A DNA stretch of 64,000 nucleotides. Origin: Prosapia bicincta (Eukaryota > Arthropoda > Insecta > Hemiptera > Cercopidae). Under the pieces are notes generated by a model. It worked only from the letters and a program-made list of their open reading frames with translations, had not been told where the DNA came from and searched no databases. Position numbers and translations under genes: made by a program. The stretch is taken from positions 2,918,501 through 2,982,500 of the forward strand of contig JBAIZL010000425.1 of the NCBI GenBank assembly GCA_036971475.1, read 5' to 3'. This document shows positions 46,352 through 57,680 of the stretch, piece after piece (positions within the stretch are counted from its first letter, which is position 1; each line of letters begins with the position of its first letter).

Positions 46352-47286
46352 TAGCTTATAAATTTGTGGAGTTTTCAATTCAATAGCATTTTAATTTATG
46401 ACAGTAAATAACAATAATTTTAACAAAAACAGTAAATAAAGTAATATAACTAATGCATTAAAACAGCTGTTATGCAAACTAACCTAAACAAACACATTAA
46501 AATTTTTGTATGAAATCTTATTTTCACATTTATATTTTAGTGTGCATCATAGTGTGATAGCCGCCATCCATTGATTATTATTCGCATCTATCCTAATAAT
46601 TTTTATTTTCAATATAGGCCTAAGTGACTGAATTATATGTATAGTAAAAAATAGTATAAAAATAATATAATATTGAAAAAAAACAATCAAGATTTTTACA
46701 AAATAAGATGGAATTTCAATTGAAGTTTATAACTGTATTTATTTATGTGAGTGTTAAATTTAGGGATGGTGTAAGTGTGTATATGGGGAAGGCATGTACT
46801 TGTATATGAATGTTTTTTTCTACACAAACAGACATTTTATGGAAGAGTTTATTATTCAAACTATCAACATAAAGAAAAGCATTTGGGTTATATTCCGCAA
46901 TGTTGATAGTTTACATTGCTTAATATTAGAGTTTAAGCTGAGTATGAAATATTTAAAACACTCATCCAGTAGTAAAGATAGAAGCTTTACAAAACTCCTG
47001 TAGTTATGTTTTCTTCCCTTAGTTCTTTATTGAAATAATCAACTTATGATAACAGATTGCTTAATGTGGAAACTGTGATACGCCTTTAATGTATGTTAAA
47101 CTATATTCAACTGTATTACAGACCATATAAGTAGGGTCTAATAGACTACCATGTTGTAAATGCTGAAATATTATATTCTGATATATCTTTTTCTGCTCAA
47201 GCAAATGTATTTCAATATTTGTCAACATAATATATATAAGAGTTAATTAGAAAAAAGAATACTTCAACCTTAATACTTGTTTTTAG

Positions 47287-47481
47287 GCTCCAGTTATTCG
47301 TGAGCGGCGTAGATTCACTGATATAATGGATGAAGAGATAGATGATGAACGGAAAGCGAGAATAAACAAATATGGCAGTGCTGATGCTCAAGCTTACAGG
47401 AGACTTAAACACGAACTTGGAACTCGACTTGAAACCCATGTAGAAGCTGATGCTTTATTAGCATCAAAGAGAGATGGCCAG
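47287..47481 (+). CDS. Unc-89: Unc-89 exon: inter-kinase linker 3
   Basis: Acceptor AG at 47285-47286, donor GTTCGT from 47482, phase 0 at both ends. Residues 782-846: APVIRERRRFTDIMDEEIDD, ERKARINKYGSADAQAYRRL, then KHELGTRLETHVEADALLAS. Highly charged with a heptad-like run, so probably helical; it leads directly into the third Ig domain. Being a multiple of three with phase 0 on both sides, it could be skipped without changing the frame. Confidence 0.93.
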
Positions 47482-47570
47482 GTTCGTAAAATTTCTAGAA
47501 TCAGATGTTTTCTTGGAATATAATTTGTGTTCAGTATTTATTAAATTATTAAAAATATGAATAAAACTAA

Positions 47571-48628
47571 CTAAACAAGTTCAGCACGGTGGCGATATTG
47601 GTGATCTCATCAAACTACTGTATATTTTTTCCTTAACTTCCACCTCTGACGGCAGTGGAATGCTATGAGGATTGCATAGTTTGAAGTAGCATCTAATTAT
47701 CGTGCTTGTTGTTTTCATCTCAATTTTATTTCCAACGTATACAGGTTTATTGAGGACATCAAAACAGTGTATTAGACGTTAAAATATTATTTTATTTATC
47801 GGGTCATAATTAAAAAAAAAGAAATACAAATAATAAAATACTGTATGACAAATAATAAAACACAATAAAAGAGACAGGAAAAAAGATAATTTACACAAAA
47901 ATCCAAAGTACCTACTACTAAAATATACGACATACTAAAATTAACAATTTATATTACTCAATATACTCAGTATTACTCCATATTTATAATTACTCAACTT
48001 TTAACTCGGAATGTTTGTTTCTCTTTATTTTTTGTGTTTCACAAAGCGATAGAGACTATTTATAGCCAAGATTAACTGACATTTGTTTACTACAATCTTA
48101 TGATGACACATTAGGTTTCCGGGCGTCCAAGCATTTTGTCAAAGACTCATATTTACAATAGTCTGTTCCCACCTCGAGTTGGTTCATTCACTCTAATAGT
48201 ACAGTTATCGTTTATTCTTCCGTTAGTTCAGAAAGCTTAGTTTATTTTTATGATCATTGTTTTTACCTAGTTTAAGTGGTTTAAACTAAAAAAACATTAA
48301 AATATAAAAGTTAAACCAAATTAAATCTGTGTTCATAAAACACCCTGAATCATTGTTCAGTTGAAGCATCAAAAGTTAACTTGGGATGGTCGGATTTAAA
48401 AACGACTCAGGTACAATGTTTTCCAAACTCTTCTGAATCACTGACATAAAAATCAAACACTTATACAAACACGTATCGACACTAGAGAAGTTTCAATTAG
48501 ACTGGGAGTGTGCGTGCCGGTGTGCTCCCGTCTCTCAGAAGAGAAGCGGGGAGCACACTGGCACGCTCTAAGTGCCTCATAAGGGAACCCAGAGCGTACT
48601 GGTACGCTAGCTGTGCTGAATGTGTTAA
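47571..48628. mobile_element. piggyBac-type non-autonomous element
   Basis: The right end, in reverse complement, reads TTAACACATTCAGCACAGC (TTAA 48625-48628). The left end has CTAAACAAGTTCAGCACGG at 47571 (target TTAA changed to CTAA), so TTCAGCAC-G---GCG is shared. The interior lacks transposase but has a strong GC-rich hairpin close to the right end (48512-48566). Confidence 0.6.
48512..48566. repeat. Strong GC hairpin
   Basis: GCGTGCCGGTGTGCTCCCG pairs with CGGGGAGCACACTGGCACGC over nearly its full length, with a loop that is itself partly self-paired (TCTCT...AGAGA). Stands out from the AT-rich surroundings. Confidence 0.85.
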
Positions 48629-49987
48629 GGACCATATAATTATAATACATTTGCTGTATTGATTCAAATATAAAACTCACCCCCCATACAGAAATTTTTA
48701 TGAACATATTTATACAGTTATTACTAAATAATAACTATAACTTTTAGAAAAGTAAAGAAATACATTGAAAACACCAGTTTCTAAAATAAAAATTTCTGTG
48801 AAAATGACATTTGTGATATTGTGGGTAATTTTGAGCACAACCATCGGCACTAAGGTGAAATACACATATGAATTTAAAACAAGTAACAGAAGAATTTGAA
48901 AGAAGAACAGTATTTGTTTCTGTAAACATTTTTTATCTTTAAGGAATGGTACATAGTAAGTGAAAGAACTAGTTTCCAAAATTGAAGTGGCTATGTAATT
49001 TCCTCATTGCTTATAGCTCCAATTTGAAACACCACAGGTTAAACATTTAAATGAAATCATTATTTATTGTTGGAAATATATTTATATGTGTTACGAAAAT
49101 AAATAGTTATCAAGAGTAAAACATGTTAAGTTTAAAATGGGTACATAAAGTGCCTTGTTTATGGTAACTAGAATTGACAAAAATAGTGACCATTTAGCAC
49201 AAATTTGAGCAAAAACCATATTTATGGCTTCAAACATATCTGTATCTCTATTATAAATGCAAAGAAAAATACGTTATCTTCAGTCACATTAAATTTCCGA
49301 TTTTCTAAATGTCTTTATAAACTTATACTCACCAATTTCTTTAATTTAAATCTAACTTTCAGCAATCAAGATTTGATGATGCACCTCAAAAACAGACTTT
49401 ACATGCTATGGAAAAACAGTTTACCATTCAAATTGTAGACCCTCACTGTCCAATTTTGAATGTCTGAGTGGCTCATAGAATTCATTTCAAATCCACTTGA
49501 ATTGAGTGATTGCTAGCTCGGTCAAGAACCAGCCTCAACAATGTGTTAAATGATTACAATGTGTCTCATAATTCTTTGAGTACAATGAATTGATTTTCTT
49601 TCTTCTACCCAGTTTACTCTAATAATAATCTTTTATCCCATTCATTGCATGTAACTTTACAATAGAGTTATAGTCAACCTAGGCAAAATACATTAGGCTT
49701 CCAAGTGGAGCCAAGCCTCTTCCATGAGAATGAAAAAATCATTTGCCTCTTATATATGCAAAAATACCATACGAAGATGCATGTAGGTCGATTGATTTGA
49801 GTAAAATGTTAGCTTACAGTATTTTTTTTTTGGTAGTTACTATAAGTCAAATGGTAGCGAGGAATAACATCAGACTTATGTTGCTCTCTCTCAGCTTAAT
49901 TTTTCTGAGTACAAATGTCAACAAAAATAATGTATTACAAAAAAGTTATACATTTTAAAAATAAGATATTATTTATTAAATACTATA

Positions 49988-50334
49988 AAACCCTTCTTAT
50001 CTGAACATGGTTAACCGAAACGTTCAGCCAAGTATGGAAACTTTCTGTAAATACTCAAATGCGGTCGATGACCCGGCTGTCCAAATTAGACTGTACCATG
50101 GACAGACTGCATCATATGCAAAGGCGGTATACATTCTGCTCGAAGGGGGAGATAAAGAGATTGTGGTTTGGTTTAAAAATACAACTACTGTAATATTTAC
50201 AGTAAAACAGGTTTTATGTGTTTTACTTGAAGAAATTAACAAAAATGCTTACCATTTCTTACCTGAAATTTTGTCTTATCCAAGATAATGGTTCCAGTCT
50301 CATTATTTTGGATAAGAGAGGTTTTACTATATGT
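49988..50334. mobile_element. Pogo/Tigger-type MITE
   Basis: The left end has AAAACCCTTCTTATCTGAAC at about 49990. The right end in reverse complement has AAAACCTCTCTTATCCAAAA near 50333. These are inverted-repeat termini of the pogo/Tigger kind with TA nearby. The enclosed 90-codon ORF on the + strand resembles nothing I know. Confidence 0.6.
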
Positions 50335-50399
50335 CATTTTTTTAAACTATTCCCATGCATTAGTGGTAGGATCTGATTAAATGAATATATTTTGTACCA

Positions 50400-50970
50400 T
50401 TTCAATAGTCATTACATGTGTTATTGGTACTTATGTACATTCGTCCTTACTCATCCATTGACGTTCGTCCAAATCATCAATATTTTCTCAAACTGGAAAC
50501 TTTTTGATAGGAAATGTCAAATCTCTTTCTTCTTGTGGATCAATGGCATAGTCAACAGTTTTATTATAACTCAGGACTTCATTCCATGACCTACTTAACT
50601 ATATATTTTTTTTAAAGCCTACAATGCTTTCTTCCCTTTCAGTCATAACCAAGAGAGATTGTAAAAGGTAACTTCTGTATTTTTTTCATACATTCCAGAA
50701 GACTGGTTCATCAACTGGATTAAGCTCGTAACATTTTCAGATAAAAATAAAGCATGGATGATAGATGATGGATCATCTGAGCACAGTTTATTTTCATCGA
50801 GATACAACTGTGCACTGTCTAACAGTAAATAATTTGAATTTTTTTCAAATAGATAAAATAGTCCAAAATAGAAATAGGCTTGAATTTAATGGAAGGTCGA
50901 ATTATCGGGTCTTGGATTTTCGATACCCTATTGTACTTTTAGCTAAAAGTGGTGATATAACTCATTTATA
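50400..50970 (-). pseudogene. Tigger/jerky transposase remnant
   Basis: On the minus strand at about 50690-50815 one reads DSAQLYLDENKLCSDDPSS, then HALFLSENVTSLIQLMNQSS, which matches the diagnostic FLPPNVTSLIQPMDQG motif just before the last catalytic Asp of Tigger transposases. The sequence to the left continues in decayed form. A TIR-like end (AGTACAATAGGGTATCG in reverse complement) lies near 50940. Confidence 0.7.
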
Positions 50971-51122
50971 ACTGTTTAAATGATAGAGTACAACAAATAA
51001 ATTAATTTCTAGTACTTCTATACATTATAAGAAATAAATCTTCTATCATACTTGTCTAATATAAGTTGAATAGTATTAAAAAGTTATAAACTTTTAAATA
51101 CAGTTAAGCAATATTTAAATAG

Positions 51123-51232
51123 GCACCATTCTTCCGAGAAAAGCCACAGATACTTCCCATACAAGAGGAACGTAATGCTGAACTAGTGTGCTTTGCTGTA
51201 GGAGACCCTAAACCTGTTGTTCAGTGGTTTAA
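51123..51232 (+). CDS. Unc-89: Unc-89 exon: Ig domain 3, N-terminal part
   Basis: Acceptor AG at 51121-51122, donor GTAAGT from 51233, phase 2 at the end. Residues 847-882: APFFREKPQILPIQEERNAE, then LVCFAVGDPKPVVQWF, a typical I-set start with the first Cys (C869) and the core Trp kept. Confidence 0.95.
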
Positions 51233-53134
51233 GTAAGTATGACTATATTTACCTTCAATTCAACATTGTTATTTTAAATAATTATTTCAATATTTACAAA
51301 CAAATAATATTTTATCAAAAATTAATTACAATGAAACAATTTGAAGTTATCAGTTTAAATACTGTTTACTTTAAAAACTGCTTATAATATAGAGATGATG
51401 TGTTTAAATATATTTGTTTAATGTATTTGTGCTTGTTTTTTGTACTATAGTCAAAAAACAATTCCAACCAAAAATTAGTTGAGAAAACTAACAGATAAAT
51501 TTTCTAAGTGTTAGATGTGAACTATTTTATAGTAACTGGATTAGATAGTTTTTCCATGAACTAACTCTTCAATCTTTAGGTCTGCATTTGAGAAAATCAT
51601 TTGCAAACGTTTTTTAAAGTTTTTAAGCTTTCTAGATACCACTATAAATTCCTTATTATTTCTTCTATTGGTATTCTGATACTGTTTACAACCATCTATT
51701 CTAGATGCAACCATACATACTAGTTTTGATCTAACCAAAGTACCTTCCTTTCCTTGTTATCATTAATGGCTATAAAGTTTTTTTTAATCTACCACTAGAG
51801 TTGGGGCTAATATTCCTCACATAACATTTATGTGCAAAAAAATAACTTCATAAATTTAATAATTTCATTATTATATATCTTTTCTTTCCAATATTTTAAG
51901 AAACAATCTCAATAAGTAATATTTTATATTATTGTCATTTCATAATAATCAGATACGAACAGAATTTACTGATGCAAATGAATCTGTAAGATTGTACACT
52001 GATAGCAAAAGATCATATCGTATAAATTATTATGATACTCATGATACAATACTGCAACATTCTCTCTATGTATGTTTTAGTCTTCAGTTAGTATGAGCTA
52101 TTACTATTGCCAATACCTTAGGCTGTAAGTACTAAAAAACACTGGTCCATAAACTTACAAAAGTATATAATAGGGATTCAGAAAATTAATACAGAATATT
52201 CAAAATGGGGAAAGGTACGGAGTAATGTATTTTTGACTTAAATGTCAACCTGATAACCAGATCTCTGCACTGTCACCTATTTCGACAAAATTTATGAGGG
52301 TTTTCAAGTGAAAAAAAAACAGGTAATGGATCTCAATATTGTGAAATATTTAACATTTAGCATTATGTATTATTTTTAACAGTATTTTGAAAAGTTTCAA
52401 TGTATTTTAAACGATTTATAATACAATGACTACCAACACGTATGCTTTCATGTTTTCTTAGTAACAATTTCATCATGTAGAAAGAATTACATCATAGGTA
52501 ATACTAAAATGATCAAAACCACTCTGGAGCTCATATCTAAAAAAAAAAGGTTTCTGATAGCTTAAAAGAATTATTGGTTTTTCTACCTTTGTATGACTGA
52601 AATGTACTTAATTACATATATTGTAAATGCATGTTTGGAGTTTATTTTGGTAAAAGCAACATAACCTTAGAAATTATTAATAAGACATATTCTACAAATA
52701 ATTTTAATTGCCATCAAAAATATGTGGTACTTTATAGAAAATTACATACAGTCAAGGTAGAGACATAAATTTTCATTAGTAAAGGGATGTCTAATATATT
52801 ATACTTGGATCATAGTAGATCCCTTATTTTAATAAAAATATTTAGAATAATGTAAGTACAGTACTTTTTTGTTTGTAGAGTATAAATCAAAGTAATATTT
52901 TGTAATTAATAATTTTGCTTTTTATAAATCACAAACTTATTTAGTATAACAGATTAATTTATGTTTGGAATCATATAAATACATTTTCTTTAACACTACA
53001 GCTATATGTGTCTGGCTAAGTTCAAAGCTTATTTGGATTGATTCATTTTAGAGACTGACAAAAAATACTTTGATAATATTCTAGTCTTATCCTCTGTAAA
53101 TACTATAAAAAAAAACATTTTGTGGATTCTCTAG
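51233..53134. other. Intron 14
   Basis: 1.9 kb of AT-rich intron with no recognised repeat or gene. Acceptor AG at 53133-53134. Confidence 0.65.
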
Positions 53135-53290
53135 GAATGATTTGGTCATTACTGAAAGTAGTCGTTTGAAAATCGTAGAAGATGAAGCAGGAAGATCTAT
53201 TCTAAAATTCCAACCAGCACTCTCCATGGATGTTGGTATTTACAAAGTAGTCGCACGCAATAAAGTTGGCCAAGTAGTGGCTCGTACAAG
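53135..53290 (+). CDS. Unc-89: Unc-89 exon: Ig domain 3, C-terminal part
   Basis: Acceptor AG at 53133-53134, donor GTAATA from 53291, phase 2 at the end. Completes Lys883 and encodes residues 884-934: NDLVITESSRLKIVEDEAGR, then ILKFQPALSMDVGIYKVVAR and NKVGQVVARTR. The D-G-Y signature of strand F is present, with Val where the second Cys would be. Confidence 0.95.
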
Positions 53291-53763
53291 GTAATATCAT
53301 TAATTATTTCCTCTTAGTGATCTTATAAAATTAGATTATAATAATATCTTTTAATTAAACATATTTTGAAGTAATATTATTTTTGGTACTAGAAGATTTC
53401 ATCAAGCTGATAATACTGATATAGTGTAAGATGTTTCTATACTCTCTTTTTACATAATTCTGCAGAGTGAAAAATATACTCAAAATTACATCATTTTATG
53501 TGATAAAGTGTTTTAGCATCGTAGTTCGTAGTTTATAGTAAAAAACATAGTTTTAAAAAGCTCTATAAGATATTTACAGTTAGTGAAATAGCAATTTAAT
53601 ACTTGTTTACACTTTGTTTGAAATTTCCAATTATTGCTCCTAGGTAGTTTAAGAAACATGTCAGTGAAATAAAATCAAAAAGTGACATTTATATAAAGTT
53701 TTTTGTTGAAATCACCTTGAACTACTGATCATGAACTGAAATCACTGATTAAACTGTAAGTAA

Positions 53764-53866
53764 TTGTTGCGTAACTAAGTGAATACTTTAGAACTTACTT
53801 GTTGACGAGTTTCGAAACAATCGTTTCATTTACGTATTTGAGCTGAGACTCTACTGCTAAGGCTTT
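53764..53866. repeat. Dispersed repeat family, copy 2
   Basis: CGTAACTAAGTGAATACTTT then ACTTGTTGACGAGTTTCGAA and ACAATCGTTTCAT. The best-kept copy: on the minus strand the hairpin GAAAC-GATT-GTTTC is directly followed by GAAAC. Confidence 0.78.
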
Positions 53867-54459
53867 ATTTAAGCTTTTTTTATTATGTTGCTCAGTTTTC
53901 CAATATACTCACCAAAATTATAATAAGGAAGTTAAAAACCTTTTTCAATAACACAAATTTCAAAAATCAATAAAATACTACAAGGTGTCAATATCATGGA
54001 ATGGTTACATAATAGAGCTCTATTTAGTTGAATATCCTTATTAGAGTAACATAATCACATTTTCTGGTATATTTTGTTTTCTTATTACATCTTGTTTTTT
54101 TTACTTTAAGTAGCTCATTTTTGAGTAGGATTAACCTATATTCAACAATTGAAATGTAGCTTAACAAATGGCAAGGTTAGCTCTTTGGTTGGATGTATTC
54201 ATCGAATTTTCAGATTTCACATATGTACTTGTTCTTCATAAATGTGTAACAATTCAAAGTAAATTTTAAAATAACGTTATTTTTCCTTTGTTCTTTTGTA
54301 ACAAAATCATACCCACTGACCAAGTATTGTCTAAGAATATAGTTTGTATGGTCTACTACTTTTTAAAGTACACATATTACTCAATGTGCTGGTTCATGTA
54401 TTTAGCACTATAGTTTGTGTCATTTTAGGGCACAATAAATTCAACATTTTTTTATTTCA

Positions 54460-55345
54460 CTCTTATTTGCTGTTTCGACGACCGCTCGAACAGATGCTCA
54501 AGTGGCCAAAGTGAAAACTTGTTTTGACTCTGACAGGTGTTTAATCATCACCCTTATTAGAGAGGAGACTGACCTATTAGTTGGAACCATCCACACGGTT
54601 GTAACAGAGGATCTTGCTGTGAGAAAAGTGTGCACGAAGCTGGTGCAGAAAGTCTTGAGCGAGGAACAAAAACTGTCATAAGAGGTACAGAAAGATGAAG
54701 ATTTTCACGACAACGTTATTACTGGCGATGAAACGTGGGTGTTCCAGTACAACTGGGAAACAAAAAGTCAAAGTTCAGAATGGCACACACAAGGGTCCCT
54801 TTGTCCAAAAAAAGCTCAGATGTAAAATAAAAAATCGAAACCATTCTGATTTTTTTCGGCCGACATGGCATTGTTCATATGGAGTTTGTGCCTACTGAAA
54901 TGATCGTAAATGCTGCATCTTACGTGAAAGCAATGACATGCCTGCAAAATCACATAATGCATGTGCAACTAGCCATTGCGAAGAATTGGAAACTACACCA
55001 TGACAACGAGCTATGCCATGGTGCGAATGTTGTGTGGCAGCTGCTGGCAGGAAATGTTACCTCACCCCCCCCCCCCTACAGCCCAGACCTGGCTCCACCA
55101 AACTTTTTCTTCTTTCCGCGACAAACAGGGAGCTTAAGGGATATCAGTTTCACTCCTTTGAGGCGGTTCGAGAGTTGATGACAAAGGTTCTCAAGATTAT
55201 TCTGGAAACCGAGTTCCAGCGGTCTTTTGATGATTGGCAGACATGCCGAACTAAGTGTATCACTGCAGGAGGAATGTATTTTGAAGATTATTAAGTAATT
55301 GTAATGATATCTGTAATAAATTTTGATTTTTGGGACCAGCCCTGA
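54460..55345 (+). mobile_element. Mariner remnant, 5' end lost
   Basis: Transposase pieces on the + strand: ITGDETWVFQYNWETKSQSS (54720-54780, first catalytic Asp), GIVHMEFVPTEMIVNAASYV (54866-54930), NWKLHHDNELCHGANVVWQL (second Asp in HHDN), then PPPPYSPDLAPPNFFFFPR (55070-55130), where the third Asp after LAP is Asn. The right terminus GGACCAGCCCTGA at 55333-55345 is followed by TA, as for mariner. No matching left terminus. A run of 12 C lies at 55065-55076. Confidence 0.85.
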
Positions 55346-56712
55346 TACTTATTGAATAAACTATGTAAATTGAGAAAGCCATTAATAACTTTAGATTAGG
55401 TAAATTCAAGAGAAAAGTGATACACAAAATTTGCCTATAATAACTAACATTGATGAAGCCCAAGTCCAGTACAAGCCTTTTGTTCTGTATGGACAGACTT
55501 TTATTAATGCTACAAGTCTTTGAAGAGTAAGACTAAATTTTTTTCAAAAATAATGTTTCAAGAATAGAGTAAACGTATTCATATTTAGTTGATGAAGAGT
55601 GTTTATCATATTTAAAGCTATTAAAAAGTGTAAATAATGCTTGATTTATTCTTAATCACCATCTGTTCTAGATAAAATAAATTTTTCACTAACCAGTCAT
55701 CCAATTGGTCAGTTATTTTATAAGTCCCTCCAATGCTTATAAAGTATATTGAAAACTTAGTAAATAACAAATTTTGAAGTAAGCTTATGAGCACAGTTCT
55801 AACTAGCACTCATATTCAGTAATTTATTTTCTTATAAACATTTCAATGATCAAGAGTTCATCATAAATGAATATCGTTAAACAAATTCTAAACTATTACT
55901 CTTATATATAATTTAGAGCTTTTTCAGGTATACTCTCTGATGGCTTATCTCTCTGAGGCTTGTCATTGAAACACATATTAGAAAATATATTTTTATTTTG
56001 AGTTGGTATTTATTATTATTAAATTTATTCTAATAAATGTTTCAATATACCCAATAAAAAACCAAATAAAACGGCTTACAACATAATATAACTAACACTA
56101 AACACGTAGAAATTTATTTATTAAATATGTAGATCTTATGTCAGAAAAATCTAAAAAGATATATGAACAAACACTTTAAAGATATTTGTTTACTGCCTGC
56201 AATAATATGTTGAAGCCCAAAAGAGAATTTCTTTTTTCATTGTTTCCACTAATGAGTGAAACAGATTTTTATTTAACCTCATGCCATCCCATAATTGGTG
56301 ATATACTAGTAAATAGTTATTATATGGTATTATTAAAACTTGTTAGAAAATATTTAAGTTTTCTTTAAAAATGGAAAATAATAATGATATGTATTGTTCA
56401 ATATATGTATACTATTATATTAAACAATATCATAATATTATTAATGTATGAAACCAAATAAATCATTTTTTGTCATTTGCATTACTTTAAAAATGTGTAT
56501 TTATGTATACAAATGTTTATTTGATAAAGTATAAATTATATAAATTTAATTTAATTTATAAATAAGTAAAAGATTTGATAATACTATTTAATGCTGGTTG
56601 GTCTACACGGCTCAACATTGAAAATATTTTTTATTAAGTGTGACAATAATAAAAGAGTTAATGACTCAAAGAAAAGTTAAAAAGTGTTAAATATCTTCTT
56701 TGATTTTTATAG

Positions 56713-56858
56713 GTTGGTAATGGCGAATATTCCTAATGCTCCAGACTCTCCTGAGGCATCAGAGGTTTCTGACACAGAAGTTCTTCTGAGGTGGAAGCAA
56801 CCTCATGAAGATGGTAACACCCCTATTGTCTGTTACAACCTACAGTTCAAAAAAGCAG
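56713..56858 (+). CDS. Unc-89: Unc-89 exon: second FN3 domain, first half
   Basis: Acceptor AG at 56711-56712, donor GTAAGT from 56859, phase 1 at the end. Completes Arg935 and encodes residues 936-983: LVMANIPNAPDSPEASEVSD, then VLLRWKQPHEDGNTPIVCYN, with the FN3 Pro-Ser start, the conserved Trp (W962) and the strand C pattern ending QFKKA. Confidence 0.95.
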
Positions 56859-56876
56859 GTAAGTTTCATTTTAAAA

Positions 56877-57007
<131 letters not shown>

Positions 57008-57075
57008 TAAATATGGTGATAAGTTTTCTTGTAATATAGCTAATAAATATAGCTAATAATTGTCAATTATTTTAT

Positions 57076-57236
57076 TTCATTCTCTCATATTTCTTTTTGT
57101 GTTTTCTCTTCGATTGACAAAGACCACTGTGTGGTTGAAATATATCATTGTTTAAGTGCTTTTATGTGTTTCTATTTCAAGACTACAGAGTGGACTCTTA
57201 CCAAGGTAAGTCTGTCAGTCTGCTAGTCCAAAAAAT
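57076..57236 (+). repeat. Dispersed repeat flanked by microsatellites, copy 2
   Basis: Inverted relative to 31627-31785. Contains TTGACAA (57114-57120), the stem GACCAC (57122-57127) with GTGGTT (57131-57136), and GAAA at 57137-57140. Bordered by (TA)n about 75 bases to the left, and by TA/TG repeats directly to the right. Confidence 0.88.
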
Positions 57237-57239
57237 CTA

Positions 57240-57361
<122 letters not shown>

Positions 57362-57399
57362 TTTAACGTTGTCCATTATTATTATTCCGTTGCACTGAC

Positions 57400-57680
57400 T
57401 TTATAAAGGTGTCATACGTTAATTGTAAACAATTATTCCACTATAGGTGTAATTAATTTTTACCTTGTGATGAGACACCTTTCGGTCAGATGACCATTGT
57501 CAAATGACTGAATTATTTTACTGATGGTTTTTTCTGGTCTGTGATGTTGGTACTTCGTTGTTGATGTCACATACATTTTGTCGTGTGTTGCATGTGTGAT
57601 ATTTTTGAATAGTATGTCGTCTGTATATGTTGTCTCTTGGTTAATTAGGTTATTGAGTTTGTTTTTATAAATTTGGTATT
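57400..57680 (-). mobile_element. Tail of a second PLE family with hammerhead-like motif
   Basis: In reverse complement the A- and C-rich sequence encodes the decayed end of a PLE ORF (QTTYYSKISHMQHTTKCM-like) and then TTGACAATGGTCATCTGACC followed by GAAAGGTGTC. The stem GGTCA-TC-TGACC directly precedes GAAAG. The order coding end, then hammerhead, is the same as in PLE copy C. Confidence 0.55.

Larger units (their letters stand above)
43983..47286. other. Intron 12
   Basis: 3.3 kb. Contains a Tigger element (44033-44848), a foldback repeat (44959-45066), a TA run (45605-45631), a stray piggyBac-like end and a MITE (45733-46351). 46352-47286 has nothing recognised. Confidence 0.65.
47482..51122. 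other. Intron 13
   Basis: 3.6 kb. Contains a TTAA-type element (47571-48628), a pogo-type MITE (49988-50334) and a Tigger transposase remnant on the minus strand (about 50400-50970). 48629-49987 has no recognised feature. Acceptor AG at 51121-51122. Confidence 0.6.
53291..56712. other. Intron 15
   Basis: 3.4 kb with a dispersed repeat (53764-53866) and a mariner remnant (54460-55345). 55346-56712 is AT-rich with nothing recognised. Acceptor AG at 56711-56712. Confidence 0.65.

Noticed and set aside
50007..50288. 93-codon ORF as a possible Unc-89 exon or gene
   Set aside because: It lies between inverted termini of a pogo-type MITE, has no domain similarity, and its frame and phase do not fit between exons 47287-47481 and 51123-51232, which already join.
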